Part shown: positions 7,682 through 14,037 of the stretch, piece after piece | Layout of the letters: each line of letters starts with the position of its first letter | How positions within the stretch are numbered: the stretch's first letter is position 1 | NCBI GenBank assembly: GCA_020047885.1 | Contig: JAIFNF010000223.1 | Location: 1 to 14,037 of the forward strand | Direction: 5' to 3' | From: Gammaproteobacteria bacterium | Lineage (GTDB): Bacteria; Pseudomonadota; Gammaproteobacteria; Competibacterales; Competibacteraceae | DNA length: 14,037 nucleotides | Position numbers and translations under genes: made by a program | The notes under the pieces: generated by a model | The model's database searches: none | The model's input: the letters and a program-made list of their open reading frames with translations, nothing else | Told to the model about the DNA's origin: nothing

Positions 7682-8269
7682 TTATTCCACAGTCGTTTCC
7701 CACAGCCCGCCCAGTTCCAGACCGATGTCGGCAAACGGGGCCACGCTGATCACGGCCTGATCCCGGAATTGACCCAGGCTCATCCATTGTCCCTCGCGCA
7801 AGGCAAAGGCTGCCAGCGTCCGGGTCAGCGGATCAACCAGCCACAGATAGGCAACCCCATAGCGAGCGTACACCGGCATTTTAAGCAGGCGATCTTTACC
7901 AGCGGTCGAGGGCGACAGGATTTCACACACCCAGTCCGGGACGATTTCAAAACGATGATCCGGGGGCAACTGACGCATCCGTGTCCGCCGCCAGCCGGCC
8001 AGGTCGGGAACCAGAACTTCGGTGTCGCGGATGAAGTGAATTTCCGGCTCATCCAGAATCCACCAGCCCCCCGGCCCACCCCGGCCCCGGTGATAGGCAG
8101 CGCCGATATCCATACCCAGTTCTGAACTGACCAGGGCATGGCGACTGGCCGGACGCGGCTGGGCGTACAACCGTCCGTTGATAATCTCGCCGGTCAGGCG
8201 GTCCGGCAAGGCTTCCAGTTCGGCATACACATCTTCTTCATACCATTGGGCTTTCATCACCGCGGACAC
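7682..8269 (-). CDS. Uma2 family (DUF820) putative nuclease
   Basis: This is a 195-residue protein of the Uma2/DUF820 family, PD-(D/E)xK-fold proteins that are thought to be nucleases but have no settled biological role. The expected pattern is present: VPDLAGW with D89, then PDWVCEILSPST with E116, then DRLLKMPVYARYGVAYLWLVDP with K130. No signal peptide or membrane segment is visible. The GTG at 8269 is taken as start because GGAGG lies four bases upstream; an ATG at 8257 (four codons later) is the alternative and overlaps the stop of the upstream Kef fragment as TGATG. The gene follows the truncated antiporter and precedes repeat scars, so it probably arrived with the accessory segment. 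Such genes often move and occur in many copies per genome. Confidence 0.85.
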   Translation of the reverse strand: MSAVMKAQWYEEDVYAELEALPDRLTGEIINGRLYAQPRPASRHALVSSELGMDIGAAYHRGRGGPGGWWILDEPEIHFIRDTEVLVPDLAGWRRTRMRQLPPDHRFEIVPDWVCEILSPSTAGKDRLLKMPVYARYGVAYLWLVDPLTRTLAAFALREGQWMSLGQFRDQAVISVAPFADIGLELGGLWETTVE

Positions 8270-8517
8270 GGAGCCTCCAAAGTTAGCGCTTCAACCCGGT
8301 TCCTCCGGTTTGACAGCAACATAATGCCGATTTCCGCAAGTTGGCTGGACAGTTCGACATTGGCGACAAAACCGGGCGTGGCCGGACCCATCATCACGCC
8401 CGCCATCAGGTAACCGACCAGCGCTGGCAGTTTGAGGCGCACCGCGATGAGTCCCATCACCAGAGCCAGCCCCAGGCTGACGGCAATCGTCGTAATCAGC
8501 GCAATGCTATGCGGCAT
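8257..8517 (-). pseudogene. N-terminal fragment of a Kef-type K+/H+ antiporter (CPA2 family)
   Basis: The first 68 residues read as the start of a Kef/YbaL-type monovalent cation:proton antiporter: a hydrophobic helix (IALITTIAVSLGLALVMGLI), then the conserved LPALVGYLMAGVMMGP of the second segment and the helix SSQLAEIGIMLL. Full-length proteins have more than 500 residues, about 12 membrane segments and often a C-terminal RCK domain. Here homology stops abruptly at residue 68 (about 8314), and the next 18 residues (SNRRNRVEALTLEAPCPR) look unrelated and are the upstream flank of the Uma2 gene. The frame ends at 8257. The start is in place (ATG 8517, 34 bp after the stop of the TAXI gene), so the promoter-proximal part is original and the 3' part was lost. 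Confidence 0.8.
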
Positions 8518-8550
8518 GGTTGAGATCTACTGAAAGCCGGGTTGAATCGA

Positions 8551-9432
8551 TCACTTTCCCGGTTCCCCGACGACCCGACTGGCAGCCAGCAGCATGACCT
8601 TGGCCAAACGAGTCCGCTGATCCGCCGTCAACTTGTTCTTGTTGGCCAGCATCAGCCCCCGGGTGCAGATCGTATCCACTGCCGTATCAAAGCCCCATTT
8701 CTTCTCGGCTACAGTCACATTTTCAAACGTGTACACGGCGCTGCCATCCGGCAGTTTATCGTTCAGATCCCAGTCCTTGACCGGAATCAGCCGGAAATCC
8801 TTGGGATTTTCCAGCACCACCTGCATCTCGGTCGACTTGGCCATCGGCTTTTGCACGACCATGGCCGCCTGAATCTTGCTGGATGCACCGCCGCTCTTGA
8901 TCTGCAACAGCGCCTCCGCACCATCGACAAACGCCGGGGCGGTATTCTTGAAACCCGGTTCCAGCCGGGTCATAAACTCCCAGGTGACGGCGACGCCGCT
9001 ATTGGGCGACTGCACAGCGATCAATCGGCCCTTGCCCGGTTGCTGCAAGTCGCTGTCGCTCTTGAGATCGCTGTCCTTGCCGGTGACGATGAACACGCAT
9101 TCCTTGCCAATCTCGCCAAGACTGATGAACTGATCCGCGAAATCGGGATGATCCTTGAGGTAGTACTTCAAGGCATCGGCCTGTGTGAGTCCGACACTCA
9201 CTGGACTTTGGGGATCGGCCAGGCGGTTGAGATTTTCGAGGGAGCCGGCGCTGGTCAATACCTGGGCGGACTGATCCTGTTCGGCCAGCACACTTTTCAG
9301 GCGCTCGCCGATGGTGTTATAGCCGCCGCCGCTTTTGCCGGTGCTCATCGTGATCGGCGGATCAGCGGCCTGCGCCGCACTAAAACTGACAGTCAGAATG
9401 AACGCACACAATAATCCGGTGTTGCTGGTCAT
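8551..9432 (-). CDS. Periplasmic TAXI-family (TRAP-type) solute-binding protein
   Basis: This is a 293-residue secreted protein. A clear Sec signal peptide occupies residues 1-23, with AQA|AD as the likely cleavage site. The start at 9432 is chosen over an upstream ATG (9468) because AGGGG lies about 8 bases before it and the signal peptide then begins correctly. The mature part opens with ITMSTGKSGGGYNTIGERL, like the start of TAXI (TRAP-associated extracytoplasmic immunogenic) binding proteins, and has LTSAGSLENLNRLADPQSPVSVGLTQADAL, the usual first lobe. Such proteins deliver a substrate to a TRAP transporter membrane protein, but no transporter gene is next to it here, and the substrate cannot be told. 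Another periplasmic type 2 binding-fold role is possible. Confidence 0.65.
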   Translation of the reverse strand: MTSNTGLLCAFILTVSFSAAQAADPPITMSTGKSGGGYNTIGERLKSVLAEQDQSAQVLTSAGSLENLNRLADPQSPVSVGLTQADALKYYLKDHPDFADQFISLGEIGKECVFIVTGKDSDLKSDSDLQQPGKGRLIAVQSPNSGVAVTWEFMTRLEPGFKNTAPAFVDGAEALLQIKSGGASSKIQAAMVVQKPMAKSTEMQVVLENPKDFRLIPVKDWDLNDKLPDGSAVYTFENVTVAEKKWGFDTAVDTICTRGLMLANKNKLTADQRTRLAKVMLLAASRVVGEPGK

Positions 9433-9460
9433 GATGAATCCCCTGTGGTGGCATGAAGCG

Positions 9461-9490
9461 ATGTTCAATGATGTTCAATGATCTTCAATA
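9461..9490. repeat. Three tandem 10-bp repeats across the acyltransferase stop codon
   Basis: ATGTTCAATG at 9461-9470 and 9471-9480 are identical, and ATCTTCAATA at 9481-9490 matches at 8 of 10. The third copy contains the stop codon of the acyltransferase gene (9485-9487). Confidence 0.8.
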
Positions 9491-10372
9491 CAGTCCCGGT
9501 GCTCCGGGCGGCTGGGTCTTGAAGCGTTTGTAGGCCCATAAATACTGTTCCGGCAGCGAGCGCACCGCCGCTTCAATCCCCTGATTGATCGCCGCTACCG
9601 AGGCTTCCAGGGAAGTCGCCGCCGTTACTTCCGGCAGCGCTCGCAAATGCAGCGCATAACCCTGACCCTGCGGCAACCGTTCCGCCCAGGTCAGAAATAC
9701 CGGGACGCCGGTTTTGCGGGCCAACCGCGACACCAGCGTCATGGTATTGGCCGGGATGCCGAAGAACGGCGCGAACAGACCACTGTCAAGACCAGGATCC
9801 TGGTCGGGGAGAATGCCGAGGACTTCACCACTGTGCAGGGCGGTCAACAAGGCGCGTACCCCGGCAGCGTCCGTCGCCACCACCTTGCCGCCGACCCGAC
9901 CGCGTCCCTGACGGCTGATCTCATCCAGTCCCGACCGACTCGGGCGATAAAGAATGGTCAACGGCAGGCGACTGGAATAGTAGAGACCGGCCATTTCCCA
10001 CGCGCCGAGATGGGGCGTCATCAGGATCGCCCCCTGCCCACGGCGCACGGTGTCCGCCAACGCCTCTTCACCCGCTACTGAACCCTGAACCAGCCCTAAC
10101 ATCCGCTCACCAGGCCAACACCAGAGCGGAGCCAGCTCCAACAATCCCTTACCCGTCTCCATCAAATTCCGGCGCAACACCTCCTTCCGCCCGGCACTGG
10201 ACCACTCAGGAAAACACAGCGCCAGATTCCGCTCGGCGACTTGCCGGTAACGACTGTGGGTCATCCGCCATAACATCCAGCCCAGCGCTGCGCCCAGGGC
10301 GTGAACCCAGGGTAGCGGCAGGAACGCTAACAGGCGCAATAACGCCTTGATTCGGGCTGGTCGGCGGCTCAT
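9485..10372 (-). CDS. Lipid A biosynthesis (lauroyl) acyltransferase, LpxL/HtrB type
   Basis: This 295-residue protein belongs to the lysophospholipid acyltransferase superfamily, LpxL/LpxM/HtrB branch, which adds a secondary acyl chain to the lipid A precursor on the inner membrane. It has one N-terminal membrane segment (about 8-37, LLRLLAFLPLPWVHALGAAL), the catalytic H-x4-E motif HLGAWE at 121-126, LPDQDPG at 188-194 with the following FFG, and the family's C-terminal YLWAYKRFKTQPPG at 277-290. Length is normal. It starts nine bases after the stop of mlaA, so the two are probably one operon for outer-membrane lipid upkeep. Which acyl chain it transfers cannot be told from sequence, so no exact symbol is given. 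No strong ribosome site is seen before the ATG. Confidence 0.88.
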   Translation of the reverse strand: MSRRPARIKALLRLLAFLPLPWVHALGAALGWMLWRMTHSRYRQVAERNLALCFPEWSSAGRKEVLRRNLMETGKGLLELAPLWCWPGERMLGLVQGSVAGEEALADTVRRGQGAILMTPHLGAWEMAGLYYSSRLPLTILYRPSRSGLDEISRQGRGRVGGKVVATDAAGVRALLTALHSGEVLGILPDQDPGLDSGLFAPFFGIPANTMTLVSRLARKTGVPVFLTWAERLPQGQGYALHLRALPEVTAATSLEASVAAINQGIEAAVRSLPEQYLWAYKRFKTQPPGAPGLY

Positions 10373-10381
10373 TCGAGAGGA

Positions 10382-11122
10382 TTATTCGACGGGATTATCA
10401 GGATCGGTGAAATCGAAATCGAGCGGGGGCGGCTGGCCGTCGTAGACCAGATTGCGCCGCTGTTGCAAGTAAGCACTGCGCCGGAATGAATACGGATCAA
10501 TCTGGGCGTCAGCCAGCGCCAGTTCCATTTGCAACAACCCGGCGCGCCGGTTGATCAGATTCAACCCCCACAAACTCCATTCCACGGAACTGGAATCGGT
10601 GGACCAGTCAATGGGATCAATGAAGAAGTCGCCGACCAGGCCGAAGGTGTCGCGCACCGTACTCGACCCCAGCAACGGCAACACGATGTAGTAACCCTCA
10701 CCAACGCCCCAGAACCCCAGGGTTTGGCCGAAATCTTCGCGGTTTTTGGGCAGTTCCATGCGGGTGGCGACATCGAACAGGCCGACAATACCGAACGTCG
10801 TGTTAAAGACGAGCCGGCTGCTGTCCTTTGCTGCCTGGTGTAATTTGAATTGCAGCAGGTCATTGACCAGCACCACAACGTCATTCAGGTTGCTGAAGAA
10901 GTGGCCGACGCTGGCGATGACCGGATCGGGCAGCGCCTTTTGGTAAACTTGGGCGACCGGCTTGAAGAGCGCCTTGTCCACGGTATCATTCACCGCATAC
11001 ATGGCGCGGTTGTAGCCTTCCAGCGGATCACGATCATCGCGCGACAGTTCGCTGGTCGGCGCACATCCAGCCAGTAACGCGACAACCAGGGTCGTCAACC
11101 CATAGCGGCGGAATCGGTTCAT
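10382..11122 (-). CDS. mlaA: MlaA (VacJ) family outer-membrane lipoprotein
   Basis: MlaA is the outer-membrane part of the Mla system, which removes misplaced phospholipids from the outer leaflet and passes them to periplasmic MlaC. This 246-residue protein has a lipoprotein signal (MNRFRRYGLTTLVVALLAGC, lipobox LAGC, lipidated Cys20) and the family core: DPLEGYNRAMYAVNDTVDKALFKP, FFSNLNDVVVLVNDLLQ, FNTTFGIVGLFDVA, REDFGQTLGFWGVGEGYYIVLPLLG and VGDFFIDPIDW. The ATG at 11122 is preferred; a TTG three codons upstream (11131) is possible. No other mla genes are nearby (mlaFEDCB are absent from this window), which is usual, as mlaA is often separate. It is followed by the lipid A acyltransferase gene and is divergent from the GAF/HD-GYP gene. 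Confidence 0.93.
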   Translation of the reverse strand: MNRFRRYGLTTLVVALLAGCAPTSELSRDDRDPLEGYNRAMYAVNDTVDKALFKPVAQVYQKALPDPVIASVGHFFSNLNDVVVLVNDLLQFKLHQAAKDSSRLVFNTTFGIVGLFDVATRMELPKNREDFGQTLGFWGVGEGYYIVLPLLGSSTVRDTFGLVGDFFIDPIDWSTDSSSVEWSLWGLNLINRRAGLLQMELALADAQIDPYSFRRSAYLQQRRNLVYDGQPPPLDFDFTDPDNPVE

Positions 11123-11243
11123 GAGAATCAACCAGAATGAAGTGGATGCAGAATTGCCTTGATCATTTTAACCCAAGCTGCGGCCGCTGCGCATAAAAGC
11201 TCAGGGCTTCGACGCTCTCCATCGTTGTAGCACACGGCATTGC

Positions 11244-11249
11244 TATACT
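11244..11249 (+). promoter_or_regulatory. Candidate -10 box for the GAF/HD-GYP gene
   Basis: TATACT lies 49 bases before the ATG in the 176-bp divergent gap (11123-11298). No good -35 hexamer is found at 16-18 bases, so the call rests on the -10 box only. Apart from this and the ribosome site AAGGAG just before 11299, I see nothing else distinct in the gap. Confidence 0.3.
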
Positions 11250-11298
11250 ATGGAAAATCCGCCTGAATTCTGTCCGGCCCGCCACCGAAGGAGCGCTT

Positions 11299-12939
11299 AT
11301 GCATCCCTCCCATTCCAGCGATCCGCTGCAACGCCTGGAGCAACTTAACCGTATCGGCATCGCGTTGTCGAAAGAACGGGATAAGGCCAAGCTACTAGAA
11401 ACCATCCTGGTGGCCGCCAAGACTTTACTCCATGCTGATGGCGGCACCCTGTACCGGCTCGACGAAGACACCCATCAACTGTTTTTTGAAGTATTGCATA
11501 ACGACTCGCTCAATCTGCACATGGGCGGTGCCAGCGGAACGCCCATCCCCTTCCCGCCGATCTCGCTCTACGATGCACAGGGCCAACCGAACAAGGGAAT
11601 GGTGGTCACTTACGCGGTGTTGAACGATGTCACCGTCGTCATTGACGATGCCTATGCCTATGCCGGACAGGAGTTCGACTTTTCCGGTACGCACCGTTTC
11701 GATCAGCGAACCGGCTACCGTTCCCGTTCCTTCCTGACCGTGCCGATGAAGAACCATGAGAACCATATCATCGGCGTCTTCCAGCTTATTAACGCCGTGA
11801 ATCCTGACACCGGGGAGGTGGGCGCTTTCTCGGTCGCTGACCGGCAAATTGCCGAATCTCTGGCTTCTCAGGCGGCTATCGCTCTGACTAACCATCACCT
11901 GATTCTGCAACTGAAAAGCCTGTTCGAGTCGTTCATCGAACTGATCAACACGGCCATCGACCACAAATCGCCTTATACCGGTGCGCATTGCCAGCGGGTG
12001 CCGATCCTGACGATGATGATCGCCGAGGCCGCCCGTCGCTCCGAACAGGGCAAACTCAAGAATTTTCGCCCGACGCCTGAGGAGCTTTATGAAATCAAGA
12101 TTGCCGGACTCCTGCACGATTGCGGCAAGATCACCACGCCGGTGCATGTCGTCGATAAGTCCACGAAACTGGAGACCATTTTTGACCGCATCCATCTGGT
12201 CGACACGCGCTTTGAGGTGCTCAAGCGCGATCTGGAAATCGCTTTCCTAAAGGAAAAACTGGCGATCCTGGAACGTGGCGATCCGGCGGCACTGCCCGCC
12301 CTGGAACAGCACTGGGCGCAACAACAGGCCGAACTGGACGCCGACCGGGAATATCTGCGCCGGAGCAATATCGGCGGCGAGTTTATGGATAACGCCGCCA
12401 AGGCACACATCCGCCATATCGCTGCCCGGCGCTGGGTCGGCGCGGATGGTCAGGAACAGGATGTTCTATCTACAGAAGAAATCGACAATTTGTGTATTTC
12501 CCGAGGCACGCTGAATGCCAGCGACCGCGCCATTATTGAGGAACATGTGGCGCTGACCATGCGGATGCTCAATAGCTTGCCCTGGCCGAAAACGCTGCGG
12601 AATGTCGCTGAATACGCGGGTTGCCACCATGAACGACTGGATGGCACGGGTTATCACCGTGGCCTGAGTGAAGCGACGTTGCCGGTGCCCGCACGCATCA
12701 TCTGCCTGGCCGATGTGTACGAGGCGCTGACCGCTCGCGACCGTCCCTACAAACCCGGCAAGATGCTCAGCGAGGCGGTGACTATTCTCGGTCGAATGGT
12801 CCAGGATCGTCATATCGATGCGGATCTGTTCGATGTCTTCATTCGCCAGGGCGTCTGGCTGGATTACGCCCGCGAATATTTACCGCCCGAGCAGATCGAT
12901 GAAGTGGATTTGAGCAGGATTCCTGGCTATACCCCCTGA
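11299..12939 (+). CDS. GAF and HD-GYP domain protein, probable c-di-GMP phosphodiesterase
   Basis: HD-GYP proteins hydrolyse the second messenger cyclic di-GMP. This 546-residue cytosolic protein has an N-terminal GAF sensor domain (about 12-200) and a C-terminal HD-GYP domain (about 205-530). Visible landmarks are the HD pair in LLHDCGKITTP (H273, D274), EEHV (H416), HHERLDGTGYH at 443-453 and TARDRPYKP at 478-486. The third position of the name motif is GYH instead of GYP. Between TPVHVVDKSTKLE and GTLNASD (about 292-403) is an extra, partly charged and probably helical insert of roughly 110 residues, seen in some subfamily members. AAGGAG sits six bases before the ATG. It is transcribed divergently from mlaA and stands alone. 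The GAF ligand is unknown. Confidence 0.9.
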   Translation: MHPSHSSDPLQRLEQLNRIGIALSKERDKAKLLETILVAAKTLLHADGGTLYRLDEDTHQLFFEVLHNDSLNLHMGGASGTPIPFPPISLYDAQGQPNKGMVVTYAVLNDVTVVIDDAYAYAGQEFDFSGTHRFDQRTGYRSRSFLTVPMKNHENHIIGVFQLINAVNPDTGEVGAFSVADRQIAESLASQAAIALTNHHLILQLKSLFESFIELINTAIDHKSPYTGAHCQRVPILTMMIAEAARRSEQGKLKNFRPTPEELYEIKIAGLLHDCGKITTPVHVVDKSTKLETIFDRIHLVDTRFEVLKRDLEIAFLKEKLAILERGDPAALPALEQHWAQQQAELDADREYLRRSNIGGEFMDNAAKAHIRHIAARRWVGADGQEQDVLSTEEIDNLCISRGTLNASDRAIIEEHVALTMRMLNSLPWPKTLRNVAEYAGCHHERLDGTGYHRGLSEATLPVPARIICLADVYEALTARDRPYKPGKMLSEAVTILGRMVQDRHIDADLFDVFIRQGVWLDYAREYLPPEQIDEVDLSRIPGYTP

Positions 12940-13069
12940 GATTTAGGCAGGCCGTTTTACCTGGATTTTGATGAGGTGATGCTTTGAATACGGTAGAAAT
13001 TGAGGAGGCCATATTTGTCGCGTGGGAGAGGTACTATACTGCCCACCGTCATAACTTGATCTTTTGAAC

Positions 13070-13093
13070 CGCCAAGACGCCAAGGTCGCCAAG
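13070..13093 (+). repeat. CGCCAAG short repeat block
   Basis: CGCCAAG occurs three times at 13070, 13078 and 13087, spaced by one and two bases. Blocks of this kind (AACCGCCAAGACGCCAAG) recur between genes in many bacterial genomes. Function unknown; it marks the damaged stretch between two pieces of the methyltransferase remnant. Confidence 0.7.
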
Positions 13094-13295
13094 CGTCTTC
13101 GCTGGTTTTGATCTTCGTTCATCTGCGGATCACAATGTTCAGTTTATGGCAGTGCCAAGTATAAATAAGCTCGGCGAATTGCGGAACAGCGCGGCCACTG
13201 TTAAACAGAAAGTGAAATTTATTGTCGCCACCGATGGCGAAGAGTTCCAGGCCGAAGACGTGGCTATTGGCGAAACCGTGGCCTGTGCCTTTAAG

Positions 13296-13378
13296 GTAAG
13301 CGTTCAGACCCCTCCCCCCAACCCCCTCCCCATAAATGGAGAGGGGGAGCGCCAACTCGCTGATTCGCACGACTCCCT
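13296..13378 (+). repeat. 83-bp dispersed repeat, copy 2
   Basis: It is identical to 7553-7635 at 80 of 83 positions, in direct orientation, about 5.7 kb away. It forms the left part of the mini-element at 13296-13444 and contains the same C-rich/G-rich hairpin. Confidence 0.85.
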
Positions 13379-13396
13379 CCCCCCTTTTCCCCGACC

Positions 13397-13444
13397 GTAA
13401 CCGTTCAGTCCCCCCCTTTAGCAAAGGGGGAGGTGAATGCTTAC
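13397..13444. repeat. 48-bp imperfect palindrome with long stem
   Basis: The two halves start GTAACCGTTCAGTCCCC and, on the other strand, GTAAGCATTCACCTCCCC, and meet at CCCCCTTTAGCAAAGGGGG (8-bp perfect stem, 3-base loop, near 13413-13431). It could fold as a REP-like hairpin in DNA or RNA. The ends again resemble IS66-type termini. Confidence 0.7.
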
Positions 13445-13470
13445 CCCCGACCATTTCGGCTTCTTCCTGC

Positions 13471-13716
13471 GTAGTCGTTCACTCCCCCGGTTAGGGCAGA
13501 GGAGTGAGGGGTCGTCCCGCCCGACGGTCAGCGATAGCGCGTTCCAGATAGCGCCAAGGGGCGTGCCCGCGCTGACGGCAGGTATCGATGATACTGGGGA
13601 GCAGGGCGACGACCCGGGAACCGACCCGGGTACGGGTTCCTAAACTGAGCGCAGGATGACCCCGTGACGTAAGGCGTGCTTGGCGTCATTGTTGGTCAGC
13701 GGGAGTTCGGGATAAC
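13471..13716 (-). pseudogene. 3' fragment of an IS66-like transposase gene with its element end
   Basis: On the minus strand, codons from about 13714 read YPELPLTNNDAKHALRHGVI then LR, the conserved LTNNxAExALR region of IS66-family transposases. A frameshift and TAG follow near 13641, and the reading continues in another frame as GTRTRVGSRVVALLPSIIDT, then CRQRGHAPWRYLERAIADRR and AGRPLTPLP with a stop at 13491-13493. The remaining bases to 13471 (GTAGTCGTTCACTCCCCCGG on the plus strand) look like the element's terminal repeat. Expected ERALR is KHALR. Most of the roughly 500-residue protein is missing, cut at the junction with the IS4-type fragment. The family call is from memory of the motif. 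Confidence 0.6.
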
Positions 13717-14037
13717 ATCAACGTTACTGTTCAGACGGTGATTGAAGTCAACATTCCTGAATCTTGGAATCTTTTTCTCTCGAATATCACGGATACGATC
13801 GTCATCTTTTCAGGTGATAAATCGAAAAAACCTATCGTTTAATCTGTTTTTACGTGGGTGGTGAATTATATCGGATTACCACGAATCGTTTTGACCTAAA
13901 GACGAGCGAAGTTCTCACGCTGTACGCTTATCATTGGCAATTCGAGCTGTTTTTTAGGTGTATCAAACGCACGTTAAATGCTCTGCATTTATGGAACCAT
14001 GAACCCGATGGCGTTAAAATTCAATTTTATATTTACT
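13711..14037 (+). pseudogene. IS4-type (DDE) transposase fragment, frameshifted and cut by the window edge
   Basis: Frame 1 from about 13723 reads VTVQTVIEVNIPESWNLFLS, then NITDTIVIFSGDKSKK and soon stops. After an A6 run (13825-13830) the homology continues in the -1 frame as TYRLICFYVGGELYRITTNR, FDLKTSEVLTLYAYHWQFEL, FFRCIKRTLNALHLWNHEPD and GVKIQFYIY to the last base. This is the C-terminal catalytic part of IS4-superfamily transposases with the third acidic residue in the Y-x2-R-x3-E-x6-K signature (about 13932-13976); here the R is H (YAYHWQFE). The frameshift probably reflects loss of one A. The 5' half of the gene is missing, and the fragment abuts the IS66-like remnant at about 13711-13720. 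The 3' end lies outside the window. Confidence 0.65.

Larger units (their letters stand above)
13296..13444. mobile_element. 149-bp mini-element with IS66-like inverted ends
   Basis: The left end reads GTAAGCGTTCAGACCCC; the right end, read inward on the minus strand, is GTAAGCATTCACCTCCCC. The first 11 bases match with one difference, and GTAAGC is the usual start of IS66-family ends. It carries no transposase. The left 83 bases are copy 2 of the dispersed repeat; the right 48 bases form an imperfect palindrome. The flanking 8-mers (CCTTTAAG and CCCCGACC) do not match, so the 8-bp target duplication expected of IS66 is absent. It splits the methyltransferase remnant. Confidence 0.55.
12984..13470 (+). 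pseudogene. Scattered remnants of the N-terminus of a class I SAM-dependent DNA methyltransferase gene
   Basis: Three separate pieces on the plus strand read in order like the N-terminus of large DNA methylase proteins that begin MNTVEIEEAVSALA. Piece 1 (12984-13013) gives MNTVEIEEAI from a TTG with a GAGG site before it. Piece 2 (about 13185-13295) gives NSAATVKQKVKFIVATDGEE, continuing FQAEDVAIGETVACAFK. Piece 3 (13446-13469) gives PDHFGFFL. From memory of the family, piece 3 follows piece 2 almost directly (ACAxxDFPDHFGFFLPLAG). The gap between pieces 1 and 2 has lost over 50 codons and holds a CGCCAAG repeat block; the gap between 2 and 3 is exactly the mini-element 13296-13444; after piece 3 an IS66-like end begins. 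The catalytic domain is absent from the window. The family match is from recall and should be confirmed by a protein search. Confidence 0.55.

Noticed and set aside
8542..9414. A 290-codon plus-strand frame opposite the TAXI gene
   Set aside because: The minus-strand gene has a signal peptide, a ribosome site and family motifs; this frame has none.
11425..12195. A 256-codon minus-strand frame opposite the GAF/HD-GYP gene
   Set aside because: It is a shadow of a well-supported plus-strand gene.
13025..13056. Possible promoter with TATACT near 13054
   Set aside because: The nearest -35-like TTGTCG is only about 14 bases away and no intact gene follows.
13070..13093. Possible CRISPR array
   Set aside because: The units are 7 bp with one- or two-base gaps, far from a repeat-spacer pattern. 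I saw no CRISPR, tRNA or rRNA gene anywhere in the window.
13119..13454. A 111-codon minus-strand frame with PPPLLKGG and LPLSIYGEGVGG
   Set aside because: These peptides are translations of the C-rich/G-rich repeats in the mini-element, not a protein family.
13437..13643. A 68-codon plus-strand frame
   Set aside because: It joins the end of the mini-element, a methyltransferase scrap and the antisense of the IS66-like remnant; it is not a gene.

Overview
The window looks like chromosome from a Gram-negative proteobacterium, most likely a gammaproteobacterium. The reasons are an MlaA-type outer-membrane lipoprotein next to an LpxL/HtrB-type lipid A acyltransferase, a GAF/HD-GYP c-di-GMP phosphodiesterase, and many intergenic repeats and IS fragments. 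The exact genus cannot be read from the sequence.

Region 1 (1-7446) is one long minus-strand type I restriction-modification operon, read from right to left: hsdM, hsdS, a HicB-like antitoxin, a HicA-like toxin, two conserved genes of unknown function, then hsdR. The genes overlap or touch (ATGA overlaps at hsdM/hsdS, hicB/hicA and orf371/orf125), so they are probably co-transcribed. hsdM and hsdS look intact. hsdR looks broken twice: an in-frame internal loss removes the stretch that should carry helicase motif IV, and the 3' part is replaced by a small IS200/IS605-type element (about 1-361) that supplies its last codons and stop. The predicted result is a modification enzyme without working restriction, unless an intact R subunit is encoded elsewhere.

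Region 2 (7447-8520) is a junction. It holds fragments of an IS66-like element end, an 83-bp dispersed repeat, a Uma2-family nuclease gene, and the first 68 codons of a Kef-type cation/proton antiporter gene cut off in mid-domain. The Kef breakpoint near 8313 probably marks where the accessory island meets the older chromosome.

Region 3 (8551-12939) is ordinary core-like sequence. On the minus strand are mlaA and an lpxL-type acyltransferase (probable operon) and a periplasmic TAXI-type binding protein. Divergent on the plus strand is a GAF/HD-GYP protein.

Region 4 (12940-14037) has no intact gene. It is a graveyard: scattered pieces of the N-terminus of a second, different DNA methyltransferase gene, a 149-bp mini-element with IS66-like ends (carrying the second copy of the 83-bp repeat), the 3' end of an IS66-like transposase gene with a frameshift, and a frameshifted IS4-type transposase fragment running off the right edge. 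The two copies of the 83-bp repeat are in direct orientation and bracket region 3.
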